From Candidatus Magasanikbacteria bacterium GW2011_GWA2_37_8 (GTDB lineage Bacteria; Patescibacteriota; Patescibacteriia; Magasanikbacterales; GWA2-37-8), in assembly GCA_000992085.1 (NCBI GenBank), contig LBTN01000013.1, positions 1 to 39,438 on the forward strand: a DNA stretch of 39,438 nt. Direction: 5' to 3'. The number at the start of each line of letters is the position of its first letter. The stretch's first letter is position 1. Position numbers and translations under genes: made by a program. This document shows, one piece after another, positions 19,044 through 27,526 of the stretch. The notes under the pieces are model-generated. The model was not told where the DNA came from. It saw nothing but the letters and a program-made list of their open reading frames with translations, and did no database searches.

Positions 19044-20291
19044 ATGGTAGTTGTTAAAAACAATATTCGTAGTTTTCCAGATAAACCAGGTATTTATCTT
19101 TTTTTTGATTCTCAAAAAGAACTTATTTATGTAGGTAAGGCTACAAGTTTGAAGAATCGGGTAAAGTCGTATTTTGTTAGCACTAAGACATCACGTCCGA
19201 TTGAGCAGATGATACATAAGGTGGTAGATATAAAAACTATCCAAACAGACTCGGTTTTGGAAGCGATTATTCTAGAGGCAAATTATATTAAAAAATTTCA
19301 GCCAAAGTATAATGTTGATTTAAAAGATGATAAGAGTTGGAATTATATTGTAATAACCAATGATAAATTTCCAAGAGTAAATACTATTAGACAACACGAA
19401 TTTAAAAATTTGAAATTAGAAATTAAAAATTTTCAATTTACATTTGGTCCTTATCCTGGTTTAAAAACCAAAGAAATGATGAGTCTGCTTCGTAAGTTAT
19501 TTTATATTTCCACTTGTGAATCAGACAAAGGTAAACCTTGTTTTTACCGTCAATTAGGACAGTGTTTGGGTGTGTGTATCGGAGAAATTAGTCCAAGTGA
19601 ATATAAAAAGAAAGTGATTAAGCCGTTAGTACAATTTTTAAGTGGGAAGAAAAAAAGTTTACTAAAAAATTTAGAGCGTGAAATGAAGTTAGCTTCTAAA
19701 AATCACGAGTTTGAAGAAGCGGGAAGACTGCGAGATCAAATTAGGCAATTAAATAGGATACAAGATGTAGCGCTACTAAATAAGAGTTTTGTGGAAAATG
19801 AAAAATTAGGAAATTCAGAAATTAGGAAGCTCAGAAATTTAAGGATTGAAGGGTATGATATTTCTAATTTAGGAACCACTGGCAAAGTGGGGAGTATGGT
19901 GGTATTTGAAAATAATGAGGCGAATAAATCGCAGTATCGTAAATTTAAGATTAAAACTGTAGTAGGCCAAAGCGATGTCGATTGTCTTGGCGAAGTATTG
20001 ATAAGGCGTTTAAAACATACAGACTGGCCGTTGCCCGAGGTATTTTTAATTGATGGCGGTATGCCTCAAGTTAATCGAACAAAAAAAATACTTAACTCTT
20101 TGAATATTAATATACCCGTAGTCGGAATTGCTAAAGGATCGGAACGAAAGAAAAATGATTTTATAATTAGTAATTATCAAAGTAAGGATTTTGTCTATTG
20201 GGTAAATGAAAACAAAAAATTATTAATTCAAGTGCGCGATGAAGCGCATCGATTCGCAATTAAGTATCAACGAACATTGCGTAAAATTTAA
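19044..20291 (+). CDS. uvrC: Excinuclease ABC subunit C, short form without HhH domain
   Basis: Dual-incision nuclease of nucleotide excision repair. Residues about 12-95 form the GIY-YIG nuclease (PGIYLFF, LIYVGKATSLKNRVKSYF, Glu in LEAIILEANYIKK). A UVR motif for UvrB binding is near 205-235 (HEFEEAGRLRDQIRQL). The RNase H-like 5' nuclease follows, with YDISN, LIDGG and the final RDEAHRFAI, so catalytic Asp and His residues are kept. It stops at 415 aa, where family members reach about 600; the C-terminal helix-hairpin-helix DNA-binding domain is absent. That is common in CPR. Two AAATTAGAAATT/ATTAGGAAATTC-type repeat inserts occur in it. Confidence 0.93.
   Translation: MVVVKNNIRSFPDKPGIYLFFDSQKELIYVGKATSLKNRVKSYFVSTKTSRPIEQMIHKVVDIKTIQTDSVLEAIILEANYIKKFQPKYNVDLKDDKSWNYIVITNDKFPRVNTIRQHEFKNLKLEIKNFQFTFGPYPGLKTKEMMSLLRKLFYISTCESDKGKPCFYRQLGQCLGVCIGEISPSEYKKKVIKPLVQFLSGKKKSLLKNLEREMKLASKNHEFEEAGRLRDQIRQLNRIQDVALLNKSFVENEKLGNSEIRKLRNLRIEGYDISNLGTTGKVGSMVVFENNEANKSQYRKFKIKTVVGQSDVDCLGEVLIRRLKHTDWPLPEVFLIDGGMPQVNRTKKILNSLNINIPVVGIAKGSERKKNDFIISNYQSKDFVYWVNENKKLLIQVRDEAHRFAIKYQRTLRKI
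19401..19439 (+). repeat. AAATTAGAAATT repeat in uvrC, first copy
   Basis: AAATTTGAAATTAGAAATTA-type units, in frame, coding KNLKLEIKNFQF between the GIY-YIG core strands. Confidence 0.5.
19802..19845 (+). repeat. ATTAGGAAATTCAG repeat in uvrC, second copy
   Basis: ATTAGGAAATTCAGAAATTA-type units, in frame, coding LGNSEIRKLRNLR just before the RNase H-like domain. Confidence 0.65.
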
Positions 20292-20307
20292 TTTTTGTAA
20301 GGTTGTA

Positions 20308-20335
20308 TTACATAAAAATTGTGTAGTAGTATAAT
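20308..20335 (+). promoter_or_regulatory. Promoter of DUF5652 gene
   Basis: TTACAT (20308-20313), 16-base spacer, perfect TATAAT (20330-20335). Confidence 0.65.
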
Positions 20336-20352
20336 TAAATTATTAATTTATT

Positions 20353-20364
20353 CCGCTTAGGCGG
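20353..20364 (+). promoter_or_regulatory. Leader hairpin of DUF5652 gene
   Basis: CCGC-TTAG-GCGG followed by TTTAA, in the leader 16 bases before the ATG. It resembles the short GC hairpins in the uvrA and secE leaders. Confidence 0.4.
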
Positions 20365-20379
20365 TTTAACTCAAAATGT

Positions 20380-20637
20380 ATGTTATATTATGGTATGGGT
20401 TTTGGCTTCGGTATGATTGTTTTTGCCGTATGGTCAATTTTTTGGAAGGGCTGGGCAATGTGGATTGCTGCTCGCCAAGGGCAAAAAGTGTGGTTCGGGG
20501 CTTTGCTTGTAGTTAACACTCTTGGCATTTTGGAAATTTTGTATATCTTCATTTTTAGCAAGAGCCAAACCAAAGATGCGGTCGCTCCTATTGTTCAAGC
20601 CGAAGTTAGTAAAAAAGAAACTGAAAAAGTAGAATAA
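20380..20637 (+). CDS. DUF5652-like small membrane protein
   Basis: An 85-aa protein with two hydrophobic helices (about residues 6-20 and 38-60) joined by a conserved segment, FWKGWAMWIAARQGQKVWF, then LVVNTLGILEILYIFIFSK. This is the DUF5652 pattern seen in CPR bacteria and some archaea; function is unknown. A charged tail of about 25 residues follows. It has its own promoter and lies just before rplY, which also has its own promoter. Confidence 0.78.
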   Translation: MLYYGMGFGFGMIVFAVWSIFWKGWAMWIAARQGQKVWFGALLVVNTLGILEILYIFIFSKSQTKDAVAPIVQAEVSKKETEKVE

Positions 20638-20648
20638 AGAAAGGCAGC

Positions 20649-20677
20649 TTGACATTTTTTGCAAAATCAGCTATTAT
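20649..20677 (+). promoter_or_regulatory. Promoter of rplY
   Basis: Perfect TTGACA (20649-20654), 17-base spacer, TATTAT (20672-20677). The leader includes a small inverted repeat AAGAAAA/ATTTTCTT. Confidence 0.82.
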
Positions 20678-20734
20678 ATGGCCTATGAAGAAAAGGATAT
20701 TTTCTTTTGTTATTTATAAATAATCTTATAAATT

Positions 20735-21415
20735 ATGTCATTTACATTAAATGCAGTAAAACGTGTAATTAAAGGAGAAAAAACTCGCGAAGGTGGTGCT
20801 TTACCAGCTGTTGTATATGGTGCTGGTGGTGAAGTTATTTCTTTGGATTTAAATTACACTGAATTTGCTAAACTTTTTAAAGAAGCCGGCGAATCTAGTT
20901 TGATCGATTTAAAAATTGATAATCAAGATGCTGGTAAAATGTTGGTTCAAGAAATTCAATTCGAACCAATTTCTGGCCGTATGTCTCACGTTGATTTACG
21001 TCGTATTGATATGAATAAATCAATTGAAGCAAAGGTAGAGTTACGTTTTGTTGGTGAATCTCCAGCAGTTAAGGCAATGGGCGGTACTTTGGTACATAAT
21101 GTTAATGAAGTAGAAGTAAAATGTTTACCAAGTCAATTAGTTGGCCATATCGATGTTGATTTATCAGGTTTGAAAACTTTTGACGACGTTATTAAAGTTA
21201 AAGATTTGGTATTACCAACTGGAATTGTTATAACTAGCCCTCATGCTGATGATTTGATCGCCAAAGCTACAGCCGCCATGAGCGAAGAAGAGATTAAGGC
21301 CTTAGAAGATTCTGCGAAAACTGCTGATATTTCTAAGATTGAAGTAGTTGGTAAGAAGCCTGAAGAAGGTGAAGCTGGCGCCGAAGGCGAAGAAAAGAAA
21401 GAAGAGAAAAAATAA
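20735..21415 (+). CDS. rplY: 50S ribosomal protein L25/general stress protein Ctc
   Basis: 5S rRNA-binding protein of the large subunit. The 226-aa product is the long CTC form: an N-terminal L25 beta-barrel (AVKRVIKGEKTREGGALPAVVYG, HVDLRRIDMNKSIEAKV) followed by the TL5 C-terminal domain (LVHNVNEVEVKCLPSQLVGHIDVDLSGL). The last 35 residues are an acidic Glu/Lys/Gly-rich tail. It has its own consensus promoter and a strong terminator, so it is a single-gene unit. Start is the ATG just upstream of the family core, without Shine-Dalgarno sequence. Confidence 0.95.
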   Translation: MSFTLNAVKRVIKGEKTREGGALPAVVYGAGGEVISLDLNYTEFAKLFKEAGESSLIDLKIDNQDAGKMLVQEIQFEPISGRMSHVDLRRIDMNKSIEAKVELRFVGESPAVKAMGGTLVHNVNEVEVKCLPSQLVGHIDVDLSGLKTFDDVIKVKDLVLPTGIVITSPHADDLIAKATAAMSEEEIKALEDSAKTADISKIEVVGKKPEEGEAGAEGEEKKEEKK

Positions 21416-21438
21416 TCATCTACAAACTTTTAAAAATT

Positions 21439-21471
21439 GGCCTGTATGCTATAATAGCAGCAGGCCTTTTT
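21439..21471 (+). terminator. Terminator of rplY
   Basis: Long hairpin: GGCCTG/CAGGCC outer stem, TGCTA/TAGCA inner stem with loop TAA, then TTTTT. Confidence 0.88.
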
Positions 21472-21530
21472 GTTGATCTTATATTCCTATTGTATCTGTG
21501 ATATAATTTAGTTTCTATCTTATATAAATT

Positions 21531-22541
21531 ATGAAAAAAGCAGTGTTTATTGTGGTTGTTGGCATTTTGACTTTATTGTTAGTCTATTTTTTACTTTATT
21601 TTTTTGGTGGTTCTAATAAATTTTCTCAGATTGTTGTTAAAGATTTTGATAGTAGAGCGTCACAGTATCTTAACAAATTAGATGGAACACCTGTTTTATC
21701 CACCACTACACTTGGTATTGTGGCAGTAATGGTTGATAACCATCCAGATGCTCGGCCGCAATCTGGTATTGCTGCGGCCCGAGTGGTTTATGAAGTCCCG
21801 GTTGAAGGCAACTTTACTCGTTTTTTAGCGATCTATAATACTGAGGATATCGTAGAAAAAGTTGGGCCAGTGCGTAGCGCACGGCCATATTATTTAGATT
21901 GGCTTCGTGAATACGGTGATGCATTGTATTTACATTGTGGCGGCTCTCCAGATGCGCTCAGCTTAATTAAAAAAGACAGTATTTTTGCTGCTAATGAGTT
22001 TTATTGGGGAGATTTTTATTGGCGTGATCAAGTTAGAACTGCTCCACATAATTTGTACACCGATAGTGAATTATGGCAAAAATTATGGAGTAATTACGGC
22101 AAAGATCACGGTAACCAAGATTGGCAGGGTTGGAAATTTGGTGAAATATCCGTTACCGGAACGTTGCCTAGTAAAGGTGTGTCAATTACTTATGCTAGTA
22201 ATTTCCAAGTAACTTGGCAATATAATATTGCGGTGGGGCAATATAGTAGATTAATTAATAACCAACCATTAACTGAGCCTGTATTAGCAGATAATGTAGT
22301 GGTGCAGTATGTAAAAATGCGTTCTTTGGATGAATTGGACAGAAAAGAAATCACCACTATTGGTAGTGGTGATATGCGAATTTGGCGTGATGGGGTTTTG
22401 ATTCGCGGTACTTGGAGCAAAGGCGATGTTACTAGTCGAACCAGATTTTTTGATAATACCAATCAGGAAATAAATTTACACTCTGGGGTTACTTGGATAC
22501 AAATTGTACCCGAGAGTGCAAAGGTAGAAATTAACTCTTAA
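21531..22541 (+). CDS. DUF3048 (YerB-like) extracytoplasmic protein
   Basis: A 336-aa protein with an N-terminal hydrophobic helix (residues about 4-26) that works as signal anchor, then a DUF3048 domain. Landmarks are AVMVDNHPDARPQSGIAAARVVYEV, VEGNFTRFLAIY, VGPVRSARPYYLDW, and LHCGGSPDAL. A C-terminal DUF3048_C part follows, with RIWRDG and RGTWSKGD and a G-VTWIQIVP end. B. subtilis YerB is the named member; its biochemical role is not established. No lipobox Cys is seen, so it is probably anchored by its helix. A -10 TATAAT lies at 21502-21507. The end overlaps the convergent prmC by 11 bases. Confidence 0.9.
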   Translation: MKKAVFIVVVGILTLLLVYFLLYFFGGSNKFSQIVVKDFDSRASQYLNKLDGTPVLSTTTLGIVAVMVDNHPDARPQSGIAAARVVYEVPVEGNFTRFLAIYNTEDIVEKVGPVRSARPYYLDWLREYGDALYLHCGGSPDALSLIKKDSIFAANEFYWGDFYWRDQVRTAPHNLYTDSELWQKLWSNYGKDHGNQDWQGWKFGEISVTGTLPSKGVSITYASNFQVTWQYNIAVGQYSRLINNQPLTEPVLADNVVVQYVKMRSLDELDRKEITTIGSGDMRIWRDGVLIRGTWSKGDVTSRTRFFDNTNQEINLHSGVTWIQIVPESAKVEINS

Positions 22542-23391
22542 TCATTTCAATTTCCACCAACCTGTCTAATCCAGACAGGTCTTTTTTTATTGTAATTTTT
22601 GCTTGAGGCAGGTACCTGTTGATTAATGATTTTATTGCTTTAATTTGGCTAGGGTCGATTTCGAGACAAATTAACAATGAACAATTAGTAATTAGCAAAA
22701 GAGGTTGTATTTGTAATAAAAGTTTTTCATAGAGAGAAAGCCCGTTGGTATTATCAGCAACCAGTGCTAGTTGTGGTTCTTTTTGAATTGATGGTTCGGA
22801 TATAAATTGATTGTTGGTAAGATAGGGGAGATTGGCGGTGATAATTAAATTATTAAATTGATAAATTGATAAATTGTTAAATGGTGACAGTAGATCGCCG
22901 TGTAAAAAATTTATGTTTACATTATGTATTTTAGCGTTTTTTTTGGCTACTCGTAGCGCTTGGCGAGAGATGTCGATTGCGATTGTTTTGATATTATTAT
23001 TTATATTTTTAATAATCGAAATCGGAATACAGCCAGAGCCTGTGCCAATATCAATTAAAATTAGGTTTGATTTTTCGTAATTTTTTATTTTTTTAATTAC
23101 CGTTTCAACCATAATTTCTGTATCTGGTCTTGGTATTAAAACATGCTTATTTACATAAAAATCCAACCCAAAAAATTCTTTATGTTTTAAAATTGCCGCC
23201 ACTGAATAGCCTTTTTTATATAAATACAGATAGTAGGCGAATTTAATTCTGGATAAAATACTAGGGCGGTATTCGGGGTGGGTCAGCAAAAATACGCGCG
23301 GTTGGTTTATACTGGCGGCTAAAAGCAAATCTAGATCTGTTGCAGCTATTTTGCCAGAGTATTTTTTTTGTATATTACTGAGATTTAACAT
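22531..23391 (-). CDS. prmC: Peptide chain release factor N5-glutamine methyltransferase
   Basis: Methylates the Gln of the GGQ motif in RF1/RF2 with SAM. The 286-aa protein has an N-terminal helical domain. A class I methyltransferase fold follows, with LIPRPDTEIMVE, the SAM loop IDIGTGSGCIPI, and the active-site ANLPYL. NLPY replaces the usual NPPY, a change common in CPR. Two AT-rich repeat-like stretches (22669-22698 and 22842-22883) code QFNNLI- and ITNCSLLI-type segments. It overlaps the glycosyltransferase gene by 17 bases and lies downstream of prfA, its substrate gene, so operon logic supports the call. Confidence 0.93.
   Translation of the reverse strand: MLNLSNIQKKYSGKIAATDLDLLLAASINQPRVFLLTHPEYRPSILSRIKFAYYLYLYKKGYSVAAILKHKEFFGLDFYVNKHVLIPRPDTEIMVETVIKKIKNYEKSNLILIDIGTGSGCIPISIIKNINNNIKTIAIDISRQALRVAKKNAKIHNVNINFLHGDLLSPFNNLSIYQFNNLIITANLPYLTNNQFISEPSIQKEPQLALVADNTNGLSLYEKLLLQIQPLLLITNCSLLICLEIDPSQIKAIKSLINRYLPQAKITIKKDLSGLDRLVEIEMIKS
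22560..22592 (+). terminator. Terminator of DUF3048 gene located within prmC coding sequence
   Basis: Perfect 8-bp stem ACCTGTCT / AGACAGGT with loop AATCC and then CTTTTTTTATT. On the other strand the same bases code the C-terminal KKDLSGLDRLVE of PrmC. Confidence 0.85.
22669..22698. repeat. AATTAACAATGAACAATTAG repeat in prmC
   Basis: Units of the AACAATTA/ATTAGTAATTAG kind in frame within prmC. A similar AACAATTAACAATGAAG run precedes the L,D-transpeptidase gene at about 38554. Confidence 0.5.
22842..22883. repeat. AAATTGATAAATTG repeat in prmC
   Basis: Tandem AAATTGAT units in frame, encoding NNLSIYQFNNLII just before the ANLPYL catalytic motif. Confidence 0.55.
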
Positions 23392-24856
23392 AAAGTATGA
23401 TTTCCTGATATTCTAGTAAATGCGGGTACGACTCTTCTTGGCGTTTCCAGCCACGACTTTCTAGCACCTTGTTAATATTAATACCGAGACTATCTTTGTG
23501 TAACAAAAAAATTTCATCGTTTTGTTCTACTGCTTTTTTATCTAACCAATCATTTATTTCTTTTTCTGGTCTTAAATACATTGCATAGTTGGTAGTAATA
23601 ATAGCATAATCTTCTGGTTGGTTTTCTTGGTCACCTTCGGTATAAGGGATAATTGATATTTTCCCTTGGTAGTATCTGTCGATCAATATTTTGTCAAAAA
23701 AATGTTCATAAATTACAACTTGTTTTTTGGCTGGATTATATTTCCCAGATAAATAATCATTAACCGTTTGCCAATTATTAAGTGGTAAAACTTTATTTAG
23801 TCGTGTTAGCCCAGGCCAAAGTAATAAACATAAAACAATAAGTGTTAATAATATTTTGTGTAAATAAAAATCAAGTAAGTAAACCAATAGTAGTATTGTC
23901 CAAGGAAGAATAATAATAAAAAATTTTATATTCCACAATCCTGTTAATGCAAAAGTTGTCCCAGGTACTAAAATAAAGATGGTTAATAAAATAAAATTTG
24001 TATTGAGCTTATTAGTCTTTTTTTGTTGGTAAAGATTAAAAGTAGTTATTAACAGGAAGGAGAAAATTATACCTATGCCAATATATTGGTTGCTTGGGCC
24101 TTGGAAAATTGATTGTAGGGTACCGACTAAATTTGTCCAATCATTACCTAATCCAAAATACCAAGCAGTACCAAAAAAAGAAGTAGAAATTTTAAATGTA
24201 AGAGATGGAATTATCCAAGCTAGCCAGATTGCAATTGGTATGGATACAATTTTTATCCAATAGATAATTTGACGGCGGAAAAGAATAAAAAGGGCAACTA
24301 GTTGTGCAAATAAAGTAATAATTCCAGTTAAATGGGAAAATAGCATTAAGCTGTTAATTACAACAAACCAAATTATATTCTTTTTTGTTTTTTTATCCAG
24401 AATAAAGATTTTATAAAATAAATCAGTAGATAGGATTATTAGTAAAATTAATAATGCATAGGTACGGGTGGTAGAAGATATAAAAATATGATAAGAATGA
24501 GCAGATAAGAAAAAAGATGCTAAAAACGCAATTTTTTCATTAAAAAGTTGGCAGGATAAACGATAAAAAAATATAATACTAATTACGCCGATAATTAAAC
24601 TTAACGATCTAGCAAAAAATTCTGTGGCAGGGACGATATAAAACCAAAGTTTTAAAAGTAAAAGATGAAGCGGTGGGTTGGTTTCCCAAAGCCAGAATTT
24701 CATACTATCTAGCCATGGTTTTTGGCTATATGTAAAACTGAACATTTCATCTCCCCAAAAATCACCATATTTAAGAATAGCTAACAATCTGAGACTGGTA
24801 GCTATAATTAAAATAAAAGTGAAGATTAGAAAATTTTTGTTATACCAAGGCTTCAT
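23375..24856 (-). CDS. GT39/PMT-like membrane glycosyltransferase (GT-C fold)
   Basis: A 493-aa multi-pass protein with about eleven hydrophobic helices. The first outer loop has the acidic [10 protein letters not shown] motif typical of polyprenyl-phosphate-sugar-dependent GT-C enzymes (PMT/ArnT family). It is followed by [15 protein letters not shown], and about 110 mostly soluble residues end the protein. It probably transfers a sugar from a lipid carrier to an envelope acceptor; donor and acceptor cannot be told. The gene sits between prfA and prmC, overlapping both by 17 bases, so an envelope gene is embedded in a translation-termination operon. Confidence 0.85.
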   Translation of the reverse strand: MKPWYNKNFLIFTFILIIATSLRLLAILKYGDFWGDEMFSFTYSQKPWLDSMKFWLWETNPPLHLLLLKLWFYIVPATEFFARSLSLIIGVISIIFFYRLSCQLFNEKIAFLASFFLSAHSYHIFISSTTRTYALLILLIILSTDLFYKIFILDKKTKKNIIWFVVINSLMLFSHLTGIITLFAQLVALFILFRRQIIYWIKIVSIPIAIWLAWIIPSLTFKISTSFFGTAWYFGLGNDWTNLVGTLQSIFQGPSNQYIGIGIIFSFLLITTFNLYQQKKTNKLNTNFILLTIFILVPGTTFALTGLWNIKFFIIILPWTILLLVYLLDFYLHKILLTLIVLCLLLWPGLTRLNKVLPLNNWQTVNDYLSGKYNPAKKQVVIYEHFFDKILIDRYYQGKISIIPYTEGDQENQPEDYAIITTNYAMYLRPEKEINDWLDKKAVEQNDEIFLLHKDSLGININKVLESRGWKRQEESYPHLLEYQEIILYVKSQ

Positions 24857-25895
24857 AATCGGCAGTACGTAAGGCTAAAATTATTGGTTCTAGGTCGCCG
24901 TTTAAAATTGTGCTGATATTATTCCAATTCTCGTGGATGCGATGATCAGTAATGCGATCTTGCGGGAAATTGTAAGTACGAATTTTTTCGCTGCGATCAC
25001 CGGTACCAATTTGTGACAAACGTTTTTCGGTCATGGCCTTTTCTTTTTTCTCGCGTTCCATATCAAATAAGCGAGCACGCAGTACTGCCATGGCTTTTTC
25101 ACGATTGGCGGTTTGAGAACGTTCGTCCTGGCACTGTACTACCAAGTTAGTAGGAATGTGTACTATGCGTACAGCCGAATAAGTAGTATTTACACTTTGT
25201 CCGCCATGTCCGCCAGCACAAAAAGTATCGATACGCAAATCTTTTGGTTCGATTTTAATTTCGGTTTCCTCTATTTCTGGCATTACCGCTACAGTAACGG
25301 TTGAAGTATGGATGCGCCCAGCTTTTTCTGTTTCTGGCACTCGTTGTACACGATGTACGCCCATTTCATATTTTAAATCTTTATAAACATTGTGGCCTTT
25401 TACACCAAAAATAACTTCTTTAAAACCGCCAATACCATTTTGGCTTTCGTCGATTACTTCTACTTTCCATTTTTTACTTTCGGCATAATGAAAATACATG
25501 CGAAATAATTCGGCGGCAAATAAAGCAGATTCGTCGCCGCCAGCAGCAGCGCGAATTTCTATAATAACATCTTTTTTATCCATTGGATCTTGAGGTCGGG
25601 TGAGTTCTTCTAATTCTTGGTTTAATTTTGTTATATGATTTTTTAATTCGTCAATTTCAATCATAGTGAGATTGCGCATTTCTTCATCAGTTTCGTGCGC
25701 TATCATGCTTTCGGCTTGTCCTAAATCTTTTTCTGCTTTTTCCATTTGGCCAATTTTTTCTACTGTTAGTTTTAAGTCGTTATATTCTTGGGATGATTCT
25801 TTTAATTTTTTTTGATCACCAATAATAGCTGGATCCTGTAGATCGGCTTCTAGTTTTGTAAATTTAATTTTTAGATCAAGATATTTTTGGAGCAT
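24840..25895 (-). CDS. prfA: Peptide chain release factor 1
   Basis: Recognises UAA and UAG and triggers peptide release. The 351-aa protein has the helical domain 1, then [21 protein letters not shown], the codon-recognition tripeptide region [14 protein letters not shown] (PxT form of RF1), and the catalytic [19 protein letters not shown] containing GGQ. The C-terminal end [17 protein letters not shown] is normal. Only an RF1-type release factor is visible here; RF2 is expected elsewhere, since TGA ends comEC. It is downstream of rpmE, a common order. Confidence 0.96.
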   Translation of the reverse strand: MLQKYLDLKIKFTKLEADLQDPAIIGDQKKLKESSQEYNDLKLTVEKIGQMEKAEKDLGQAESMIAHETDEEMRNLTMIEIDELKNHITKLNQELEELTRPQDPMDKKDVIIEIRAAAGGDESALFAAELFRMYFHYAESKKWKVEVIDESQNGIGGFKEVIFGVKGHNVYKDLKYEMGVHRVQRVPETEKAGRIHTSTVTVAVMPEIEETEIKIEPKDLRIDTFCAGGHGGQSVNTTYSAVRIVHIPTNLVVQCQDERSQTANREKAMAVLRARLFDMEREKKEKAMTEKRLSQIGTGDRSEKIRTYNFPQDRITDHRIHENWNNISTILNGDLEPIILALRTADYEALV

Positions 25896-25899
25896 AGAA

Positions 25900-25999
25900 T
25901 TAAGGAATAAGGAATAAGGAGTAAGGAGTAAGGAGTAAGTGATGTGATTTGGTATGGTAATTGTTTTATGTCGGTTTGGCTTTTTATTCCTTATTCTTT
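25900..25999. repeat. Intergenic GGAATAAGGAGTAAGG array with an inverted copy
   Basis: Five tandem GGAATAA/GGAGTAA units (25900-25939) lie just upstream of prfA. A reverse-complement copy TTATTCCTTATTCTTTT (25983-25999) follows after about 40 bases, so the two can pair. These are the same units as those inserted in queA, uvrB and leuS. Confidence 0.8.
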
Positions 26000-26004
26000 T
26001 ATTA

Positions 26005-26050
26005 TAAATAAAAAACAGATCTAGTTTATTATAACACTAAGATCTGTTTT
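26005..26050 (-). terminator. Terminator of rpmE
   Basis: Stem AAAACAGATCT / AGATCTGTTTT (11 bp) with a 17-base loop; on the minus strand it is followed by TTTTTTATTTAT. The loop holds a TATAAT-like sequence on the minus strand, possibly serving prfA. Confidence 0.75.
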
Positions 26051-26060
26051 AATGAATATG

Positions 26061-26354
26061 CTAAGCTTTGTCGCTAGATTTTTTGGCAGTTTTTTTAGCA
26101 ACCGCAGCAGCCTTCTTTATTTTCTTGCCTTTACGGCCAGCGGCAGCGGCAGCAATTTTCCCGGCTTTTTCTTGGAATTTTTCTACGCGACGAGCAGTGT
26201 CAACGAATTTTTGTTTGCCAGTATAAAAAGGATGGCAAAGATTGCACAACTCTACACGAAATTCTTTTAAAGTACTGCCAGTGGTAAAGGTATTGCCACA
26301 AGCGCAGGTAACTTTACAGTCTTTATGATATTCAGGGTGGATTTTCTTTTTCAT
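26061..26354 (-). CDS. rpmE: 50S ribosomal protein L31
   Basis: Bridge protein of the large subunit. The 97-aa protein is longer than the usual 65-75 aa: a normal core ([42 protein letters not shown]) with the four-cysteine zinc-ribbon form, then a 35-residue Ala/Lys-rich tail. The zinc (C+) form suggests zinc is not limiting in its habitat, or that no C- copy is needed. Its promoter overlaps the end of truB. Confidence 0.96.
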   Translation of the reverse strand: MKKKIHPEYHKDCKVTCACGNTFTTGSTLKEFRVELCNLCHPFYTGKQKFVDTARRVEKFQEKAGKIAAAAAGRKGKKIKKAAAVAKKTAKKSSDKA

Positions 26355-26379
26355 ATAATAATCTAAATTAAGTGGGTAT

Positions 26380-26408
26380 ATTCTACTATAAACCTACCTT
26401 GATGTCAA
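26380..26408 (-). promoter_or_regulatory. Promoter of rpmE, overlapping the truB 3' end
   Basis: Minus-strand perfect TTGACA (26403-26408), 17-base spacer, TAGAAT (26380-26385). The -35 box lies within the last codons of truB. Confidence 0.75.
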
Positions 26409-27071
26409 CCCCCCAATAGTTTTGGCGTCTTTTAGCAAATATTCGCCAATTGCGGTGCGAGTTAATTCTTCGCAATAAGCACCACAATCTAAAGTTAAAC
26501 CAATATCATGGGCTATGGTGCGGATATAGGTTCCAACCGAACATTTTATCTCAATTTTTAAATGTGGCCAATTATAGTTTATTAATTTAATATTGTAAAT
26601 TTCAATTTCATTAGGCTGGCGCTCAATTTCAACTCCTTGTCTGGCCAACGTATAAAGTCTTTGCCCGTTTATCTTTTTAGCAGAAAACATTGGTGGAGTT
26701 TGTAACTGTTTACCAATAAATTTATTCAGTACTTCTTTAATCTCTTCTAATTCTGGCATTTTATTTAATTCATTTTTTTCATAATTTTTAATTATACCAG
26801 TACTATCATCGGTATCAGAAACTTTGCCTAGGTGGATGATAGTATTATAGGTTTTTGGTAAATTTTTGAATTCGTCGATGCGTTTGGTAGCTTCGCGTCC
26901 AACGCCAACTATTAATAATCCGGTTGCAAAAGGGTCAAGAGTGCCAGCATGGCCAACTTTTGTACCTTTGGGGTATTGCCGGCGAATATAAGCAACAACA
27001 TCAAAACTAGTCCAGTCGACTGGTTTGTTGATTAAAAGGAATTTTGGTTCGTTATTTTGATCTAAAATCAT
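26394..27071 (-). CDS. truB: tRNA pseudouridine-55 synthase
   Basis: Makes pseudouridine at position 55 of the T loop of tRNAs. The 225-aa protein has LLINKPVDWTSFDVV, KVGHAGTLDPFATGLLIVGVG with the catalytic Asp, TPPMFSAKKINGQRLY and CSVGTYIRTIAHDIG. It lacks the C-terminal PUA domain, as in short bacterial forms. Its presence is notable because the tRNA-Ile of this window has C, not U, at position 55 and so could not be a substrate. Start ATG at 27071 is preceded by an AT-rich leader. Confidence 0.95.
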   Translation of the reverse strand: MILDQNNEPKFLLINKPVDWTSFDVVAYIRRQYPKGTKVGHAGTLDPFATGLLIVGVGREATKRIDEFKNLPKTYNTIIHLGKVSDTDDSTGIIKNYEKNELNKMPELEEIKEVLNKFIGKQLQTPPMFSAKKINGQRLYTLARQGVEIERQPNEIEIYNIKLINYNWPHLKIEIKCSVGTYIRTIAHDIGLTLDCGAYCEELTRTAIGEYLLKDAKTIGGLTSR

Positions 27072-27121
27072 AGCAATCTAACAATATAGCAATTTGTCAA
27101 TTTAATCAAGATATATATATA

Positions 27122-27150
27122 TTGACATTTTGGCGATTTTATGGTAGGCT
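27122..27150 (+). promoter_or_regulatory. Promoter of GC-rich mini-gene
   Basis: Perfect TTGACA (27122-27127), 17-base spacer, TAGGCT (27145-27150). A TATTAT follows at 27151-27156 but at poor spacing. Confidence 0.55.
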
Positions 27151-27184
27151 ATTATCAACCAATCATCATGGCTGGGAGGCCATC

Positions 27185-27463
27185 ATGAAAAGCGCGTTGC
27201 GTGGCAATGTGGCGATCAACCTGATCGCCATCATCTTGATCATGGCAACTTTCGCTCTCGTGGTGGTTCCCAAGATCCACCACGAGTACCGCGTAGCGAT
27301 GGCGGACTATGCCATCGACTACGCGGGGTCGCTTGCCCAGCGGGAGTGGGACGCCGCCGACTACAACGATCTGGAGCAGCCGTCCGATGACCCACCCGTT
27401 ACCCAGGTAACGGAGGGAGCGGACGAGCTTCCGCCCCTGCCCGAGTGCACCAGCCCGTTCTAG
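27185..27463 (+). CDS. Small single-pass membrane protein of foreign composition
   Basis: A 92-aa protein not recognised. It has a short basic N-terminus (MKSALRG), a hydrophobic helix (residues about 8-31, NVAINLIAIILIMATFALVV), then an acidic, proline-rich tail ending in a Cys (LPPLPECTSPF). The pattern of short basic leader, Gly, and long hydrophobic helix followed by VPK slightly recalls pilin-like or Flp-like small proteins, but the Glu5 of type IV pilins is missing; this is speculation. Codon use is strongly GC-rich (GCGACTTCG-type third positions), unlike every neighbour. Unlike the other genes it has a real Shine-Dalgarno sequence, GGGAGG at 27174-27179, five bases before ATG. Confidence 0.65.
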   Translation: MKSALRGNVAINLIAIILIMATFALVVVPKIHHEYRVAMADYAIDYAGSLAQREWDAADYNDLEQPSDDPPVTQVTEGADELPPLPECTSPF

Positions 27464-27526
27464 CAACGGGCAGTCCTTCGTGGATAAAATGCATTTGGGG
27501 GGACAACAACCAAAAGGAGGCTACAC

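Noticed and set aside
20679-20720. Leader peptide upstream of rplY
   Set aside because: The short ORF begins at or before the predicted transcription start and shows no amino acid bias suggesting attenuation.
25900-25940. CRISPR array
   Set aside because: Units are 7-14 bases, directly adjacent, without regular unique spacers and with no cas gene nearby.
27155-27466. 103-codon minus-strand ORF opposite the GC-rich gene
   Set aside because: Mirror of GC-rich codons; promoter, Shine-Dalgarno sequence and terminator all support the plus-strand gene.
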